A stretch of DNA of 35,487 nucleotides, taken from assembly GCA_011250595.1 (NCBI GenBank), contig JAANMP010000052.1:1-35487 (forward strand), written 5' to 3'. The notes beneath the pieces are model-generated. The model had not been told where the DNA came from, did not search any database, and saw nothing but the letters and a program-made list of their open reading frames with translations. Of the stretch, positions 1 through 7,677 are shown piece by piece (within the stretch, counting starts at the first letter, position 1; every line of letters begins with the position of its first letter). The translations under genes and the position numbers were made by a program. The DNA comes from Bacillus sp. MM2020_1. GTDB lineage: Bacteria > Bacillota > Bacilli > Bacillales > Cytobacillaceae.

Positions 1-2
1 TA

Positions 3-437
3 TCTTATAGAAATGTAAGTGAAAATGAATATTTTAAACCTAAAATGGTTGTTGATTATTTGTATAGTTTAATTAGAAGTAGAAATTTAGAAATTGGCTT
101 AAAAGTAATCGAAAAGGAAAAAGATAAACTAGATATGTCAACAGACTTTCATTTCGTGTGTGGTATTTTTTTTATGGAGTTAGTATTTAGTAACGTCAAT
201 AAATATATAAATTATTTCCCATTAATTGAACTTGAGTATTTAAGATGTTTAGAGATAGATGAAGTACAAAATCAAGATACCGTAGAGGGAACTGGTAGTT
301 ATTTAGCTCTTTATAACTTAGGAACGGTTTACGAAACAACGGGTAATATTAGTAAGGCAATTGAGTATTATAAAAAATCTTCGGAATTTAAATATAAGCC
401 AGCTCAAAAAAGGATAGAAGCATTGATGGATTTATAG
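3..437 (+). CDS. C-terminal part of a TPR protein, probably a TPR-containing family 2 glycosyltransferase (5' end outside window)
   Basis: The reading frame is open to the window edge: in-frame codons from base 3 run without a stop into the internal ATG at 45, so this is the 3' part of a longer gene. The visible residues form paired helices, and the last 40 or so carry a clear tetratricopeptide repeat with the pattern LYNLGTVYETTGN-ISKAIEYYKKS. This kind of TPR tail is common in bacterial family 2 glycosyltransferases, which often lie beside flagellin genes and glycosylate flagellin. The catalytic domain is not in the window, so that function is inferred from tail type and the flagellar neighbours. 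Other TPR proteins remain possible. Confidence 0.55.
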   Translation, partial: SYRNVSENEYFKPKMVVDYLYSLIRSRNLEIGLKVIEKEKDKLDMSTDFHFVCGIFFMELVFSNVNKYINYFPLIELEYLRCLEIDEVQNQDTVEGTGSYLALYNLGTVYETTGNISKAIEYYKKSSEFKYKPAQKRIEALMDL

Positions 438-473
438 AGTTTGCGAGTCGTTAAGCATAGATATAAATTTTAA

Positions 474-608
474 ATACCGCCTTTTCTCAAAGCGGCCACA
501 AGCAATGTTGGTTCAAACCAACAAACAACCGCAAGGAATTCTACAACTTCTTCATTAATTTTAGATTTCTTGGAAGAGACTCAAACTTTAGGGTCCCACT
601 TTACATAA
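474..608 (+). other. Intergenic stretch 438-761 with an open, start-less frame (possible coding relic)
   Basis: The gap between the TPR gene and flaG holds no convincing gene. One frame is open for 44 codons (474-608, ending TAA) and is rich in Ser, Thr, Asn and Gln, followed by the coding-like segment LILDFLEETQTLG, but it has no start codon or ribosome binding site. It contains the perfect inverted repeat GTTGGTTCAAACCAAC (507-522). This could be a decayed gene end or chance. The only supported element in the gap is the sigma-D promoter at 696-722. Confidence 0.2.
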
Positions 609-695
609 AAAGGTAATGAACGAAGATATGAGTATATCAAAATCCAGAAACCGGTTATTTTCTATGTGTATTGTAAATTGATTTTCTAATAACTC

Positions 696-722
696 TAAAC
701 ATTCCCTTTATTCATCGGATAA
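696..722 (+). promoter_or_regulatory. Sigma-D promoter of flaG
   Basis: The -35 is TAAA (696-699), the spacer is 15 bases and the -10 is TCGGATAA (715-722). The Bacillus sigma-D consensus is TAAA-N14-16-GCCGATAA, so the -35 and spacing match exactly and the -10 has two mismatches. It lies 39 bases before the flaG start. Confidence 0.75.
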
Positions 723-761
723 TAGTGTTTAATTGATACGAATTATAGGGAGGTCAAAGAA

Positions 762-1118
762 ATGATCGAAAAGTTGTCCAATTCTACTAGCCAGACTTCG
801 GAATATTCGGTTCTAAAAGTGGAAAGTGCTGCCAAGATTAAAGAGATCTTACCAGAAAAACAAGAACAACCTCAGTCACAGCATCAACAACACTCAAAAG
901 AAAAAACTGAAAAAGTTATTAACAGTATGAACGAATTCTTAAAGGCTTCCAATACCCATTTGAAGTTCCAGTTTCACGATGAGTTAAAAGAATATTATGT
1001 AACATTAGTAGATGACACAACCGATGAGGTTGTGAAAGAAATCCCTTCAAAGAAATTACTGGATATGTATGCGGCAATGACAGATTATCTTGGCCTATTG
1101 GTTGATAAAAAGGTTTAG
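762..1118 (+). CDS. flaG: FlaG family flagellar protein
   Basis: 118 residues. The N-terminal 45 residues are polar and Gln-rich (low complexity). Residues 45-115 match the FlaG domain, with the family signature LKFQFHDELKEYYVTLVDD followed by a VKEIPSKKLLDMYAAM-type segment. FlaG (B. subtilis YvyC) is a small flagellar protein usually encoded next to fliD and linked to filament length control. It starts at ATG 762 behind GGGAGG (749-754). It is preceded by a sigma-D promoter and followed after 38 bases by the DUF6470 gene, so the two are probably co-transcribed. fliD itself is not in the window. Confidence 0.9.
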   Translation: MIEKLSNSTSQTSEYSVLKVESAAKIKEILPEKQEQPQSQHQQHSKEKTEKVINSMNEFLKASNTHLKFQFHDELKEYYVTLVDDTTDEVVKEIPSKKLLDMYAAMTDYLGLLVDKKV

Positions 1119-1156
1119 TTCCTAAGCAAAAAATGAATGAAGACGGTGAATAAATC

Positions 1157-1732
1157 ATGCAATTACCACAAATCCAATTACATCAGACCTATGCACAAAT
1201 TGGACTTCGTATAACACAGCCAGTACAAGAGATAGAACAAATGCCTGCCGAGCAATTGATTAAACAGGTACCGGCTACTATGAATATCGACCGCAAACCA
1301 GGCCATCTTGATATCGATCAAGAACAGTTGTGGAATGAATTAAATTTTAAGAAAAATAGTGTGCTTAGTGAGGATTTGGCGGAGTTTGCTAAACAAGAAG
1401 GGCTAGAAGCCATTTCTGAAATCTCTCAGGAAGGTGATCAATTAGCTGAGATTGAGAAAAAAATGGATGTGATCAATGCAATTGTTACCTCTAAGGCCAA
1501 TCCTGGTCCTGCTGAGTTCAATATTGCTTTTATACCAAGCTATGGATCTGTCAAAATAAATTATACACCGACAGAGTTAAGCATTGACTGGAAAAAAGGC
1601 GGAGCTGAAATAGAGGTTACGCCACATAAACCTAATCATGCGTATACACCTGGAAAAACCGAAGTCTACCTCCGTCAAATGCAATCCTTGCAAATAGATT
1701 TTGTTGGCGGCAATATCAATACAAAATCATAA
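1157..1732 (+). CDS. yviE: DUF6470 family protein (YviE-like)
   Basis: 191 residues without signal peptide or membrane segment. The N-terminus (LPQIQLHQTYAQIGLRIT) and the repeated beta-type segment with an INYTPTELSIDWKKGG pattern match the YviE/DUF6470 family, which is tied to flagellar clusters but has no settled biochemical role. In B. subtilis yviE follows flgL and precedes fliW-csrA. Here it sits between flaG and flgM, and fliW and csrA are absent from the window. A rho-independent terminator follows, so flaG-yviE looks like its own sigma-D unit. Confidence 0.8.
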   Translation: MQLPQIQLHQTYAQIGLRITQPVQEIEQMPAEQLIKQVPATMNIDRKPGHLDIDQEQLWNELNFKKNSVLSEDLAEFAKQEGLEAISEISQEGDQLAEIEKKMDVINAIVTSKANPGPAEFNIAFIPSYGSVKINYTPTELSIDWKKGGAEIEVTPHKPNHAYTPGKTEVYLRQMQSLQIDFVGGNINTKS

Positions 1733-1747
1733 AATGTATTTTTTAAT

Positions 1748-1782
1748 ACAGTGGAGGAGAAAACCTTCCGCTGTTTTTGTTT
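1748..1782 (+). terminator. Terminator after the flaG-yviE unit
   Basis: The stem pairs ACAGTGGAGG with CCTTCCGCTGT (one wobble and a bulge) around a short A-rich loop. A T-run at 1774-1782 follows. Confidence 0.75.
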
Positions 1783-1884
1783 ATCCCTTTAAATTCATTA
1801 ATGAAATACCCTTCCGATTTTGATACAATTAGACAGATTATGTAGTAACCAAATTTAAAAAAATTTTTTTATATATAAAGAAAC

Positions 1885-1911
1885 TAAACTTTTTTTTAAA
1901 ACTGCCGATAA
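1885..1911 (+). promoter_or_regulatory. Sigma-D promoter of flgM-flgN-flgK-flgL
   Basis: A perfect match to the sigma-D consensus: TAAA (1885-1888), 15-base spacer, GCCGATAA (1904-1911), 30 bases before the flgM start. The anti-sigma factor is therefore under control of the sigma factor it inhibits, as in B. subtilis. Confidence 0.92.
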
Positions 1912-1941
1912 TGATTAATAAAGGAATAGGAGGGACTCGAA

Positions 1942-2217
1942 ATGAGAATTAATGATACAAAATATAGTTTTTATTCCTACCAAAATCAACAGAACCGTTC
2001 TAATATAAATCAAACAACCAAAAAGACATCAACTTCTGCAGAAGTGAGCATATCTTCACGCGGCCGGGAAATCTCTGAAGCGAAGATGTCAGAACAAGCC
2101 CAGCGTCAACAACGGGTTCAAGAATTGAAACAGCAGATTGCTGACGGAAACTATCATGTGGATAGCAGTAAAATTGCTGAGAAAATGTCTGCATTCTGGA
2201 AAAATACATCCATCTAG
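1942..2217 (+). CDS. flgM: FlgM, anti-sigma-D factor
   Basis: 91 residues, usual length for the family. The N-terminal third is polar and probably disordered. The C-terminal half has the FlgM helices that bind the flagellar sigma factor (VQELKQQIADGNYHVDSSKIAEKM). FlgM holds SigD inactive until the hook-basal body is finished, then is exported or otherwise removed. It starts at ATG 1942 with AGGAGGG (1929-1935). It is the first gene of a unit with flgN, flgK and flgL and has a consensus sigma-D promoter; its target, sigD, lies at the end of the long operon in this window. Confidence 0.93.
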   Translation: MRINDTKYSFYSYQNQQNRSNINQTTKKTSTSAEVSISSRGREISEAKMSEQAQRQQRVQELKQQIADGNYHVDSSKIAEKMSAFWKNTSI

Positions 2218-2228
2218 GAGACGAGAAA

Positions 2229-2714
2229 ATGGAAGCCCTGAAGATACTTATACAAACGATGGAAACAATGGTCGACGCACATCGACGCTTACTCGACTTG
2301 GCCAAAGGAAAAATAACCATTCTTGTCGATGGGAACATTCAGGAGCTGCAAAGCCATGTTTATCGTGAAGGCTTGTGTGTAGAGGAAATTCAAAAGCTAG
2401 AACAGATTAGAAAACAATATGTCCAAGTATATATGGAGCAAAAAGGAATTCAAGCCGATTCTTTTACACTTGAAGAATTAATCAAGGTCCAGAAAGATGA
2501 AAGTTCAAGGGCCCGGTTTACGAAGATTGCCATGCAATTGCGTGAAATCATTCAAGAGATTAGTAAATTGAATGAGAGCAACCAAAAATTGATTCAGGCA
2601 TCTCTTTCATATATTCAATTCTCAATCGGCATGTTCGCCAAGAAAGAACCAGCAATTGGCTACGGTCCCAATGCGAAAAACCGTTATTCGAACATGTTGG
2701 ATGCAAAGATATAG
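2229..2714 (+). CDS. flgN: FlgN-type chaperone for hook-associated proteins (YvyG-like)
   Basis: 161 residues, almost entirely helical with long amphipathic helices (for example residues 45-75 and 95-130), no membrane segment. Length, position between flgM and flgK, and helical character fit FlgN, the cytoplasmic chaperone that keeps FlgK and FlgL unfolded and delivers them to the flagellar export gate. It begins 11 bases after flgM with AGGAGACG just upstream. FlgN sequences diverge strongly, so context carries much of the assignment. Confidence 0.88.
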   Translation: MEALKILIQTMETMVDAHRRLLDLAKGKITILVDGNIQELQSHVYREGLCVEEIQKLEQIRKQYVQVYMEQKGIQADSFTLEELIKVQKDESSRARFTKIAMQLREIIQEISKLNESNQKLIQASLSYIQFSIGMFAKKEPAIGYGPNAKNRYSNMLDAKI

Positions 2715-2742
2715 GTAGTTTTTATTTTAGGAGGAAAAAGGC

Positions 2743-4188
2743 ATGACTTCAACCTTTCACAGCTTAGAGGTAGGGAAAAGGGGACTTGCAGCCCAACAAG
2801 CAGCGCTTTCTACCACTGGCCATAACATAGCTAATGCCAATACCACTGGCTATACGCGTCAGAGGGCCGAAATGCAGGCGACCAAGCCCGTTTCCATTCC
2901 GGGTCTGCAAATCCAGTTAGGAACCGGTGTAGAGGTTAACAAGATTGTTCGCTTACGAGAGGATTATTTGGATGTTCAGTTACGCAACGAAAATAAGAAT
3001 TTGGGTTACTGGGAAGCAAAAAGTGATACGTTAACCAAAGTGGAGGAATTATTGAACGAACCCTCTGACGATGGATTAACTTTTACGATGGACGAGTTCT
3101 GGAAAGGCTGGGAAGAACTCGCGAAAAATCCCGATAGCGCTGCAGCAAGGGCAGTTGTGCGTCAAAAAGGGGTGGCAGTAACCGAAACTCTTAAACATAT
3201 ATCCGAGTCATTAGATCAAATGCAGGATGATCTTAAACTTGTTATTTCTACAAAAACAAATGAAGTTAATTCCATTGCAGCACAGATTGGAAGCCTGAAT
3301 GATCAAATTAGCCGCCTTGTCCCTAACAACTATGAACCTAATGATTTGTATGATCAACGGGATGTCCTGATCGATCAATTATCTAAACTTGTCGAAGTGA
3401 AGGTTTCTCCTCCGAATAAGGATACTGGTGTGGTAGATATCTCGGTGGGCGGTGTGACATTAGTATCTGGAAAAAATACGAATAAACTTACTGTGGATAC
3501 TTCGAATGGAATGGTGGATCCCGCTAACATTAAAATTGGTGATACCCAAGTTACCTTAACTTCTGGTGAACTGCTAGGGAGAATCGAATCGTACGGAATC
3601 TTAGGGGGCGGATCGAAATCTACGATTCCTTCGATGAAGGATAAGATTAATAATCTAGCGATGACATTTGCTAACGCCGTAAATACCATCCATCAAAGCG
3701 GGATGAACCTGGACAATATTAATGGTGTACCAACCACTAAAGTGCCATTTTTTGTTGGAACGAGTGCAAATGATCTGGCTGTTAATCCGGATATTATGAA
3801 TTCATTGAACTTGATAGCAGCAGCTAAAGAGGAATCAACAGGGCAATCCTCGACCGGAAATGGCAACAATGCTCAAGCAATTGCCAATATTAAATTTACT
3901 TCACTTCTCTTTCCTGGAACTAATTCCACTGCTGATGACTATTATCGCAACATCATCGGACAGCTTGGGATTGATTCACAGGAAGCACAGCGCATGCAGA
4001 GTAACTCTGAAGTCATTATTCAGCAAGTAGAAAATCGCCGCCAATCCGTCTCCGGAGTTTCGTTGGATGAAGAGATGGCTAATATGATTAAGTTCCAGCA
4101 GGCTTACAATGCTTCAGCACGAATGGTTACGGTAATGGACCAATGTTTGGATAAAATTATCAATGGCATGGGCCGGGTAGGATTGTAG
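2743..4188 (+). CDS. flgK: FlgK, hook-filament junction protein 1 (HAP1)
   Basis: 481 residues. The N-terminus has the flagellar rod/hook motif (AALSTTGHNIANANTTGYTR, about residues 19-38), and the C-terminus has the matching coiled-coil ending (VSLDEEMANMIKFQQAYNASARMV). These ends pack together in the axial core. FlgK forms the junction between hook and filament and is exported by the flagellar type III apparatus without cleavage. The spacing from flgN is 28 bases with AGGAGG ahead of the ATG, and flgL follows after 10 bases. Confidence 0.97.
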   Translation: MTSTFHSLEVGKRGLAAQQAALSTTGHNIANANTTGYTRQRAEMQATKPVSIPGLQIQLGTGVEVNKIVRLREDYLDVQLRNENKNLGYWEAKSDTLTKVEELLNEPSDDGLTFTMDEFWKGWEELAKNPDSAAARAVVRQKGVAVTETLKHISESLDQMQDDLKLVISTKTNEVNSIAAQIGSLNDQISRLVPNNYEPNDLYDQRDVLIDQLSKLVEVKVSPPNKDTGVVDISVGGVTLVSGKNTNKLTVDTSNGMVDPANIKIGDTQVTLTSGELLGRIESYGILGGGSKSTIPSMKDKINNLAMTFANAVNTIHQSGMNLDNINGVPTTKVPFFVGTSANDLAVNPDIMNSLNLIAAAKEESTGQSSTGNGNNAQAIANIKFTSLLFPGTNSTADDYYRNIIGQLGIDSQEAQRMQSNSEVIIQQVENRRQSVSGVSLDEEMANMIKFQQAYNASARMVTVMDQCLDKIINGMGRVGL

Positions 4189-4198
4189 GAGGGATAGT

Positions 4199-5089
4199 AT
4201 GAGCTTGCGTGTTACTCAAAATATATTAAATCAAAATTTATTATTTAATTTACAGCGAACCAATAAGACGATGGACCGATTACAAGAACAGGTATCATCA
4301 GGAAGGGCCATTAATAAACCTTCGGATAATCCAGTAACTGCTGTCCGCAGTATGTTTTACCGCTCATCCTTAAATGAAATCGATCAGTATAAAAGGAACG
4401 CTGATGACGGGATTTCATGGATGACTACGACTGATGAATCGTTGGATGAGGTCACCTCCGTGCTGCAGCGGGTGCGAGAGCTTACGGTCCAAGGGGCGAG
4501 CGGAACCAACAGTGAAACGGACCGGTATGCGATTGCGGAAGAGATAAACCAGTTAAAGGAGCACCTGGGTGAGATTTCGAATTCACAAATCGCCGGAAAA
4601 TACATTTTCGCCGGTTCAGATGTGAAAACTCCTCCCTACAATAGTGCAACAAGTAAATTTAGTAGCACTAACACGGAAAAACTGGAATTAGTGGTCGGAC
4701 AAAATAACACAGTGCAAATAAATGTTCACGGCACCGATGTTTTTAACAATGACGGTACTGGGGGGGTTTTTAAAGTCCTTTCTGATATCGTTGCTGATTT
4801 CCGTTCCGCAAATGCAAGTTCTTCTGATCACATAGTACGATTGGATAGTCAAATCGATAATGTCCTAAAAGAACGCTCGGAATTAGGAGCAAGAATGAAC
4901 CGGATGGAACTAAGTATCTCCCGTTTGGAAGGACTTGAAGTCTCTACGACACGTTTATTATCCGGTGAAGAGGATGTAGACATGGCAGAAGTGATTACCA
5001 ACCTAAAGACCCAGGAGAATGTCCAGCGAGCAGCTCTTTCTGTAGGAGCACGCATCATTCAACCTTCGTTAGTGGATTTCTTACGTTAA
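4199..5089 (+). CDS. flgL: FlgL, hook-filament junction protein 3 (HAP3)
   Basis: 296 residues with flagellin-like ends: the N-terminus reads MSLRVTQNILNQNLLFNLQRT and continues with a VSSGRAINKPSDNPV motif near residue 32; the C-terminus ends in a heptad helix (MAEVITNLKTQENVQRAAL). FlgL caps the hook junction with FlgK and receives the filament. It is last in the flgM unit, 10 bases after flgK, and is closed by a terminator. Confidence 0.96.
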   Translation: MSLRVTQNILNQNLLFNLQRTNKTMDRLQEQVSSGRAINKPSDNPVTAVRSMFYRSSLNEIDQYKRNADDGISWMTTTDESLDEVTSVLQRVRELTVQGASGTNSETDRYAIAEEINQLKEHLGEISNSQIAGKYIFAGSDVKTPPYNSATSKFSSTNTEKLELVVGQNNTVQINVHGTDVFNNDGTGGVFKVLSDIVADFRSANASSSDHIVRLDSQIDNVLKERSELGARMNRMELSISRLEGLEVSTTRLLSGEEDVDMAEVITNLKTQENVQRAALSVGARIIQPSLVDFLR

Positions 5090-5096
5090 TTCCTTC

Positions 5097-5130
5097 GGCT
5101 TCACAATTTTTATTGTGAATGCCTTTTTTT
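5097..5130 (+). terminator. Terminator after flgL
   Basis: The stem is GGC-TTCACAAT with ATTGTGAA-T-GCC (11 pairs, one bulge), followed by seven T (5124-5130). Confidence 0.85.
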
Positions 5131-5151
5131 GTTATTAATTTGGATAAACAC

Positions 5152-5178
5152 TTAACTATTATTTCCATTTTCCGATAA
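5152..5178 (+). promoter_or_regulatory. Sigma-D promoter of the PilZ gene
   Basis: The -35 is TTAA (5152-5155), the spacer is 15 bases and the -10 is TCCGATAA (5171-5178). Each box has one mismatch to consensus. It lies 41 bases before the start codon. Confidence 0.75.
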
Positions 5179-5219
5179 TAGAATATAAATATTTAATATT
5201 AGTTTTTTAGGAGGACCGG

Positions 5220-5837
5220 ATGTATCCAAAAGTAAATCAAAAGATTACCATTGATCTAGAAAGCTATGACTTGTCTTGCAAAACCAATGTGGCCGAAGTG
5301 GGGGAAAAGGAGATTTTAATTAGTATCCCATTAGATCGAGAAATACTTGGACTATTATCTATCGGAACTAAATTAGAGGTAACCTTTTTAACAGGTGGAA
5401 ATAAATACGAATTTAAAACAGAAATTATCGGCAGGACCAAAGATACCATTCCATTATTGCGCTTATTTAAGCCAAATGAAAATGAAATTATGAAAATTCA
5501 GCAACGAGAAAATTTTAGAGTGAACTCTAATTTACGATTAATTATTAATGAGTTTGAACTACATACCATCAATATTAGTGCGGGGGGTGCATTATTCTCT
5601 AGTAAGTTGGATTTTCCACTACGTGAGGGTGATGAAGTATATGGAACGCTTTTTGTTCCAAATACCCAAGGCAAGGATGAAGTGCCCATCTCCTTTCAGA
5701 GTAAAATTATTCGAATCATGAAAAGTCAAGAAAGAAAGAATGTGGCGATCGAATATACAAAAATAAATCGAAATGATCAATTGAAAATCATTCAACATTG
5801 TTTTGAAAGGCAAAGAAAAACCAAATTCAAAGAATGA
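5220..5837 (+). CDS. PilZ-domain c-di-GMP receptor (YcgR/YpfA-like flagellar brake candidate)
   Basis: 205 residues. Residues 1-90 resemble the YcgR-type N-terminal beta domain and residues 92-200 the PilZ domain. Both c-di-GMP signatures are intact: RxxxR (R96, R100) and (D/N)xSxxG (N118-I-S120-A-G-G123). Proteins of this architecture (E. coli YcgR, B. subtilis YpfA) bind c-di-GMP and slow or stop the flagellar motor. Placement in the flagellar cluster behind its own sigma-D promoter supports such a role here. It is a single-gene unit with a terminator after it. Ligand binding is inferred from the motifs; the motor effect is inferred from relatives. Confidence 0.88.
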   Translation: MYPKVNQKITIDLESYDLSCKTNVAEVGEKEILISIPLDREILGLLSIGTKLEVTFLTGGNKYEFKTEIIGRTKDTIPLLRLFKPNENEIMKIQQRENFRVNSNLRLIINEFELHTINISAGGALFSSKLDFPLREGDEVYGTLFVPNTQGKDEVPISFQSKIIRIMKSQERKNVAIEYTKINRNDQLKIIQHCFERQRKTKFKE

Positions 5838-5877
5838 TAATCAAAAAAAATCAAACTTATTAGTACTTAAGTAATTA

Positions 5878-5905
5878 ATCCCTCGTTTGCTTAGAGGGAT
5901 TTTTG
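5878..5905 (+). terminator. Terminator after the PilZ gene
   Basis: The stem is ATCCCTC (5878-5884) with GAGGGAT (5894-5900) around a 9-base loop, followed directly by a T-run. Confidence 0.85.
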
Positions 5906-5921
5906 TTAACGAACAAAATTG

Positions 5922-5950
5922 TTTACAGATAATTACAAACATAATATAAT
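5922..5950 (+). promoter_or_regulatory. Sigma-A-type promoter upstream of the Myb-like gene
   Basis: TTTACA (5922-5927), a 17-base spacer and a perfect TATAAT (5945-5950). It would give a leader of about 200 bases before the gene at 6164. That leader contains no structure I recognise. Confidence 0.65.
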
Positions 5951-6084
5951 TTAATTGGACATGAAAATGAAAGTAAATTATTTTTTTTTGAGTACGTTAC
6001 ACCCATAAAAAAATTCATAAGAGCGAATGTATATAGTAAGACAACGATTATGAAGGGCGTTTGGAAAAACCAAGATTATTTTGA

Positions 6085-6113
6085 TTGATGGGATTTTTAT
6101 AAGTTTGGATAAT
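6085..6113 (+). promoter_or_regulatory. Possible second sigma-A-type promoter of the Myb-like gene
   Basis: TTGATG (6085-6090), a 17-base spacer and GATAAT (6108-6113), about 50 bases before the start codon. It is weaker than the upstream promoter at 5922 but better placed. Confidence 0.4.
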
Positions 6114-6163
6114 ATTGCTATAAACCATACGTTCATTTCTATAACCATGTAGGAGGTATTCTT

Positions 6164-7066
6164 ATGAATTTAAAAAATGCACTATTTGAGCTAAAAGAGG
6201 CATTAGTCAACCACGATTTAAGACAATCAGAAGAGGCTTTCATCCATGAGTTGGAGAATAAAAACAATTTGAGATCAGGTTCATTGGTTTTTTATTTTAA
6301 CAATTTGATGATTTTAAGCATGAATAATATCGAAAATGATAATCAAAATCTTGAGGATACAAAAAAGATCAACCGTAAATGGACAAAAAATGAAATTGAC
6401 TTTATGTTTGAATATATCAAGGGCCGTCAAGAAGAGGGTGCTTTGAACATAACAGAGATTCTTGAGGAGACAGCACAACTGTTAAACCGTGGTTACCAGT
6501 CTGTTAACTATAAATATTATTCGATCTTAAAGGCAAGGGAGAAAAAACAAGCAGCAAATCAAACTGTCCATCAGTTTACAACGATTGCCCATAAAGATGT
6601 TCCTGTGACATCAGTCGCGTCTATCAAAGACACGTCCAAGACACCTCAAACCAACCAAATTATACCTGCAGAAGACAATGACTTGTTGGATATTTTATCA
6701 GGCTTAATTACCAATGTTCAACAAATTCCTAGTATTAACTTGAATGATATGTTAAGGGGTCTATACCAACTAACGAACATGGCCCTTCAGAATCAGGAAG
6801 CAACAGAAGAGGTTGAGAGAATGAAATCAACCATTAATTTGGAGCAAGAAGCACTTCGTGATAGACTGGCGAAACAGGAACAGCAATTATTGCAAGAGAA
6901 AAAACGCAATGACGAATTGCAAATTGAGGTTTCAAAGCTGGCGAAGGAAATTACTGCATTTAATAAACTAGGTGATGCAGCCAAAATCCAAAATCTTAAA
7001 ACCTATAATCAAAGACTTAACTATCTTATTGATGGGTTTGGGATCGTACTTCAGGTCGGCAGCTAA
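6164..7066 (+). CDS. Myb/SANT-like (RsfA-type) DNA-binding coiled-coil protein
   Basis: 300 residues. About residues 70-125 form a three-helix Myb/SANT-like unit beginning RKWTKNEIDFMFEYIKGRQE and ending with a QSVNYKYYSILK recognition-type helix. This resembles the N-terminus of RsfA-family sporulation regulators, where W-T-x-x-E opens the domain. Residues 215-275 are a strong coiled coil (EERMKSTINLEQEALRDRL-type heptads), probably for oligomerisation. The N-terminal 65 residues are unrecognised. It starts at ATG 6164 with AGGAGG (6151-6156). It stands alone between terminators inside a flagellar cluster and has sigma-A-type rather than sigma-D-type promoters. Its targets are unknown; regulation of neighbouring motility genes is only a guess. 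Confidence 0.6.
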   Translation: MNLKNALFELKEALVNHDLRQSEEAFIHELENKNNLRSGSLVFYFNNLMILSMNNIENDNQNLEDTKKINRKWTKNEIDFMFEYIKGRQEEGALNITEILEETAQLLNRGYQSVNYKYYSILKAREKKQAANQTVHQFTTIAHKDVPVTSVASIKDTSKTPQTNQIIPAEDNDLLDILSGLITNVQQIPSINLNDMLRGLYQLTNMALQNQEATEEVERMKSTINLEQEALRDRLAKQEQQLLQEKKRNDELQIEVSKLAKEITAFNKLGDAAKIQNLKTYNQRLNYLIDGFGIVLQVGS

Positions 7067-7080
7067 ATGATTAAATGAAA

Positions 7081-7117
7081 AAGGTAATCCATTTTCTAGG
7101 TGGATTATCTTTTTTAT
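7081..7117 (+). terminator. Terminator after the Myb-like gene
   Basis: The stem is GGTAATCCA (7083-7091) with TGGATTATC (7101-7109), nine pairs including one wobble, followed by six T. Confidence 0.85.
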
Positions 7118-7214
7118 CTTACATAGTTATTTTCAAAAATAGATTGTAGTAAGTATTGTCAAGCTTACTTTAAGAGTCATTAAAGATCATCAAAATTATT
7201 ATCGTGGGAACTAC

Positions 7215-7241
7215 TTAACTTTTCTCCGTTTCAGCCGATAA
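7215..7241 (+). promoter_or_regulatory. Sigma-D promoter of fliS-fliT
   Basis: TTAA (7215-7218), 15-base spacer, perfect GCCGATAA (7234-7241), 41 bases before fliS. Confidence 0.88.
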
Positions 7242-7282
7242 TCCCTAATAAATAGAATATGTATTTATAAAGGAGCGAAATC

Positions 7283-7663
7283 ATGGTTATAAATAATCCT
7301 TATCAAGCCTATCAAAAACAAGCAGTGACTACATCTAAACCTGAGGATTTAACCTACATGTTATATCAAGGATTAGTTAAATTTATAAGATTATCTAAAA
7401 ATGCACTGCAAAACAATAACCTGGAAGAATGCCACAGCAATAATTTGCGAGCCCAAGATATTCTGAGCGAGCTAATGGTGACATTAAAACAAGGATACAG
7501 CATCTCAGATTCTTTATTTTCAATGTATGATTATATGAAATCACGTTTGATTAAAGCAAATCTGAGTAAAAATTTAGACATACTAGTTGAAGTGGAAGAG
7601 TTTGCTTTAGAATTATCTGAAACATGGTCTGCTGCCATGAAACTAAGCAAAACTAAAAGCTAA
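7283..7663 (+). CDS. fliS: FliS, flagellin export chaperone
   Basis: 126 residues, the usual length. The N-terminus (NNPYQAYQKQAVTTSKPEDL) and the MLYQGLVKFIRLSKNAL helix are the FliS hallmark. FliS is a four-helix cytosolic chaperone that binds the flagellin C-terminus and prevents premature polymerisation. Its ATG at 7283 follows AAGGAGCG. fliT follows after 14 bases. The usual neighbours fliD and hag are not present, so the flagellin gene must be elsewhere. Confidence 0.95.
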   Translation: MVINNPYQAYQKQAVTTSKPEDLTYMLYQGLVKFIRLSKNALQNNNLEECHSNNLRAQDILSELMVTLKQGYSISDSLFSMYDYMKSRLIKANLSKNLDILVEVEEFALELSETWSAAMKLSKTKS

Positions 7664-7677
7664 GGTCTGGGATCATT

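Noticed and set aside
5906..5932. TTAA-N15-ACAGATAA as a sigma-D promoter before the Myb-like gene
   Set aside because: The -10 has two mismatches, the -35 one, and the site is more than 230 bases from the gene. A much better sigma-A match overlaps it (TTTACA-N17-TATAAT).
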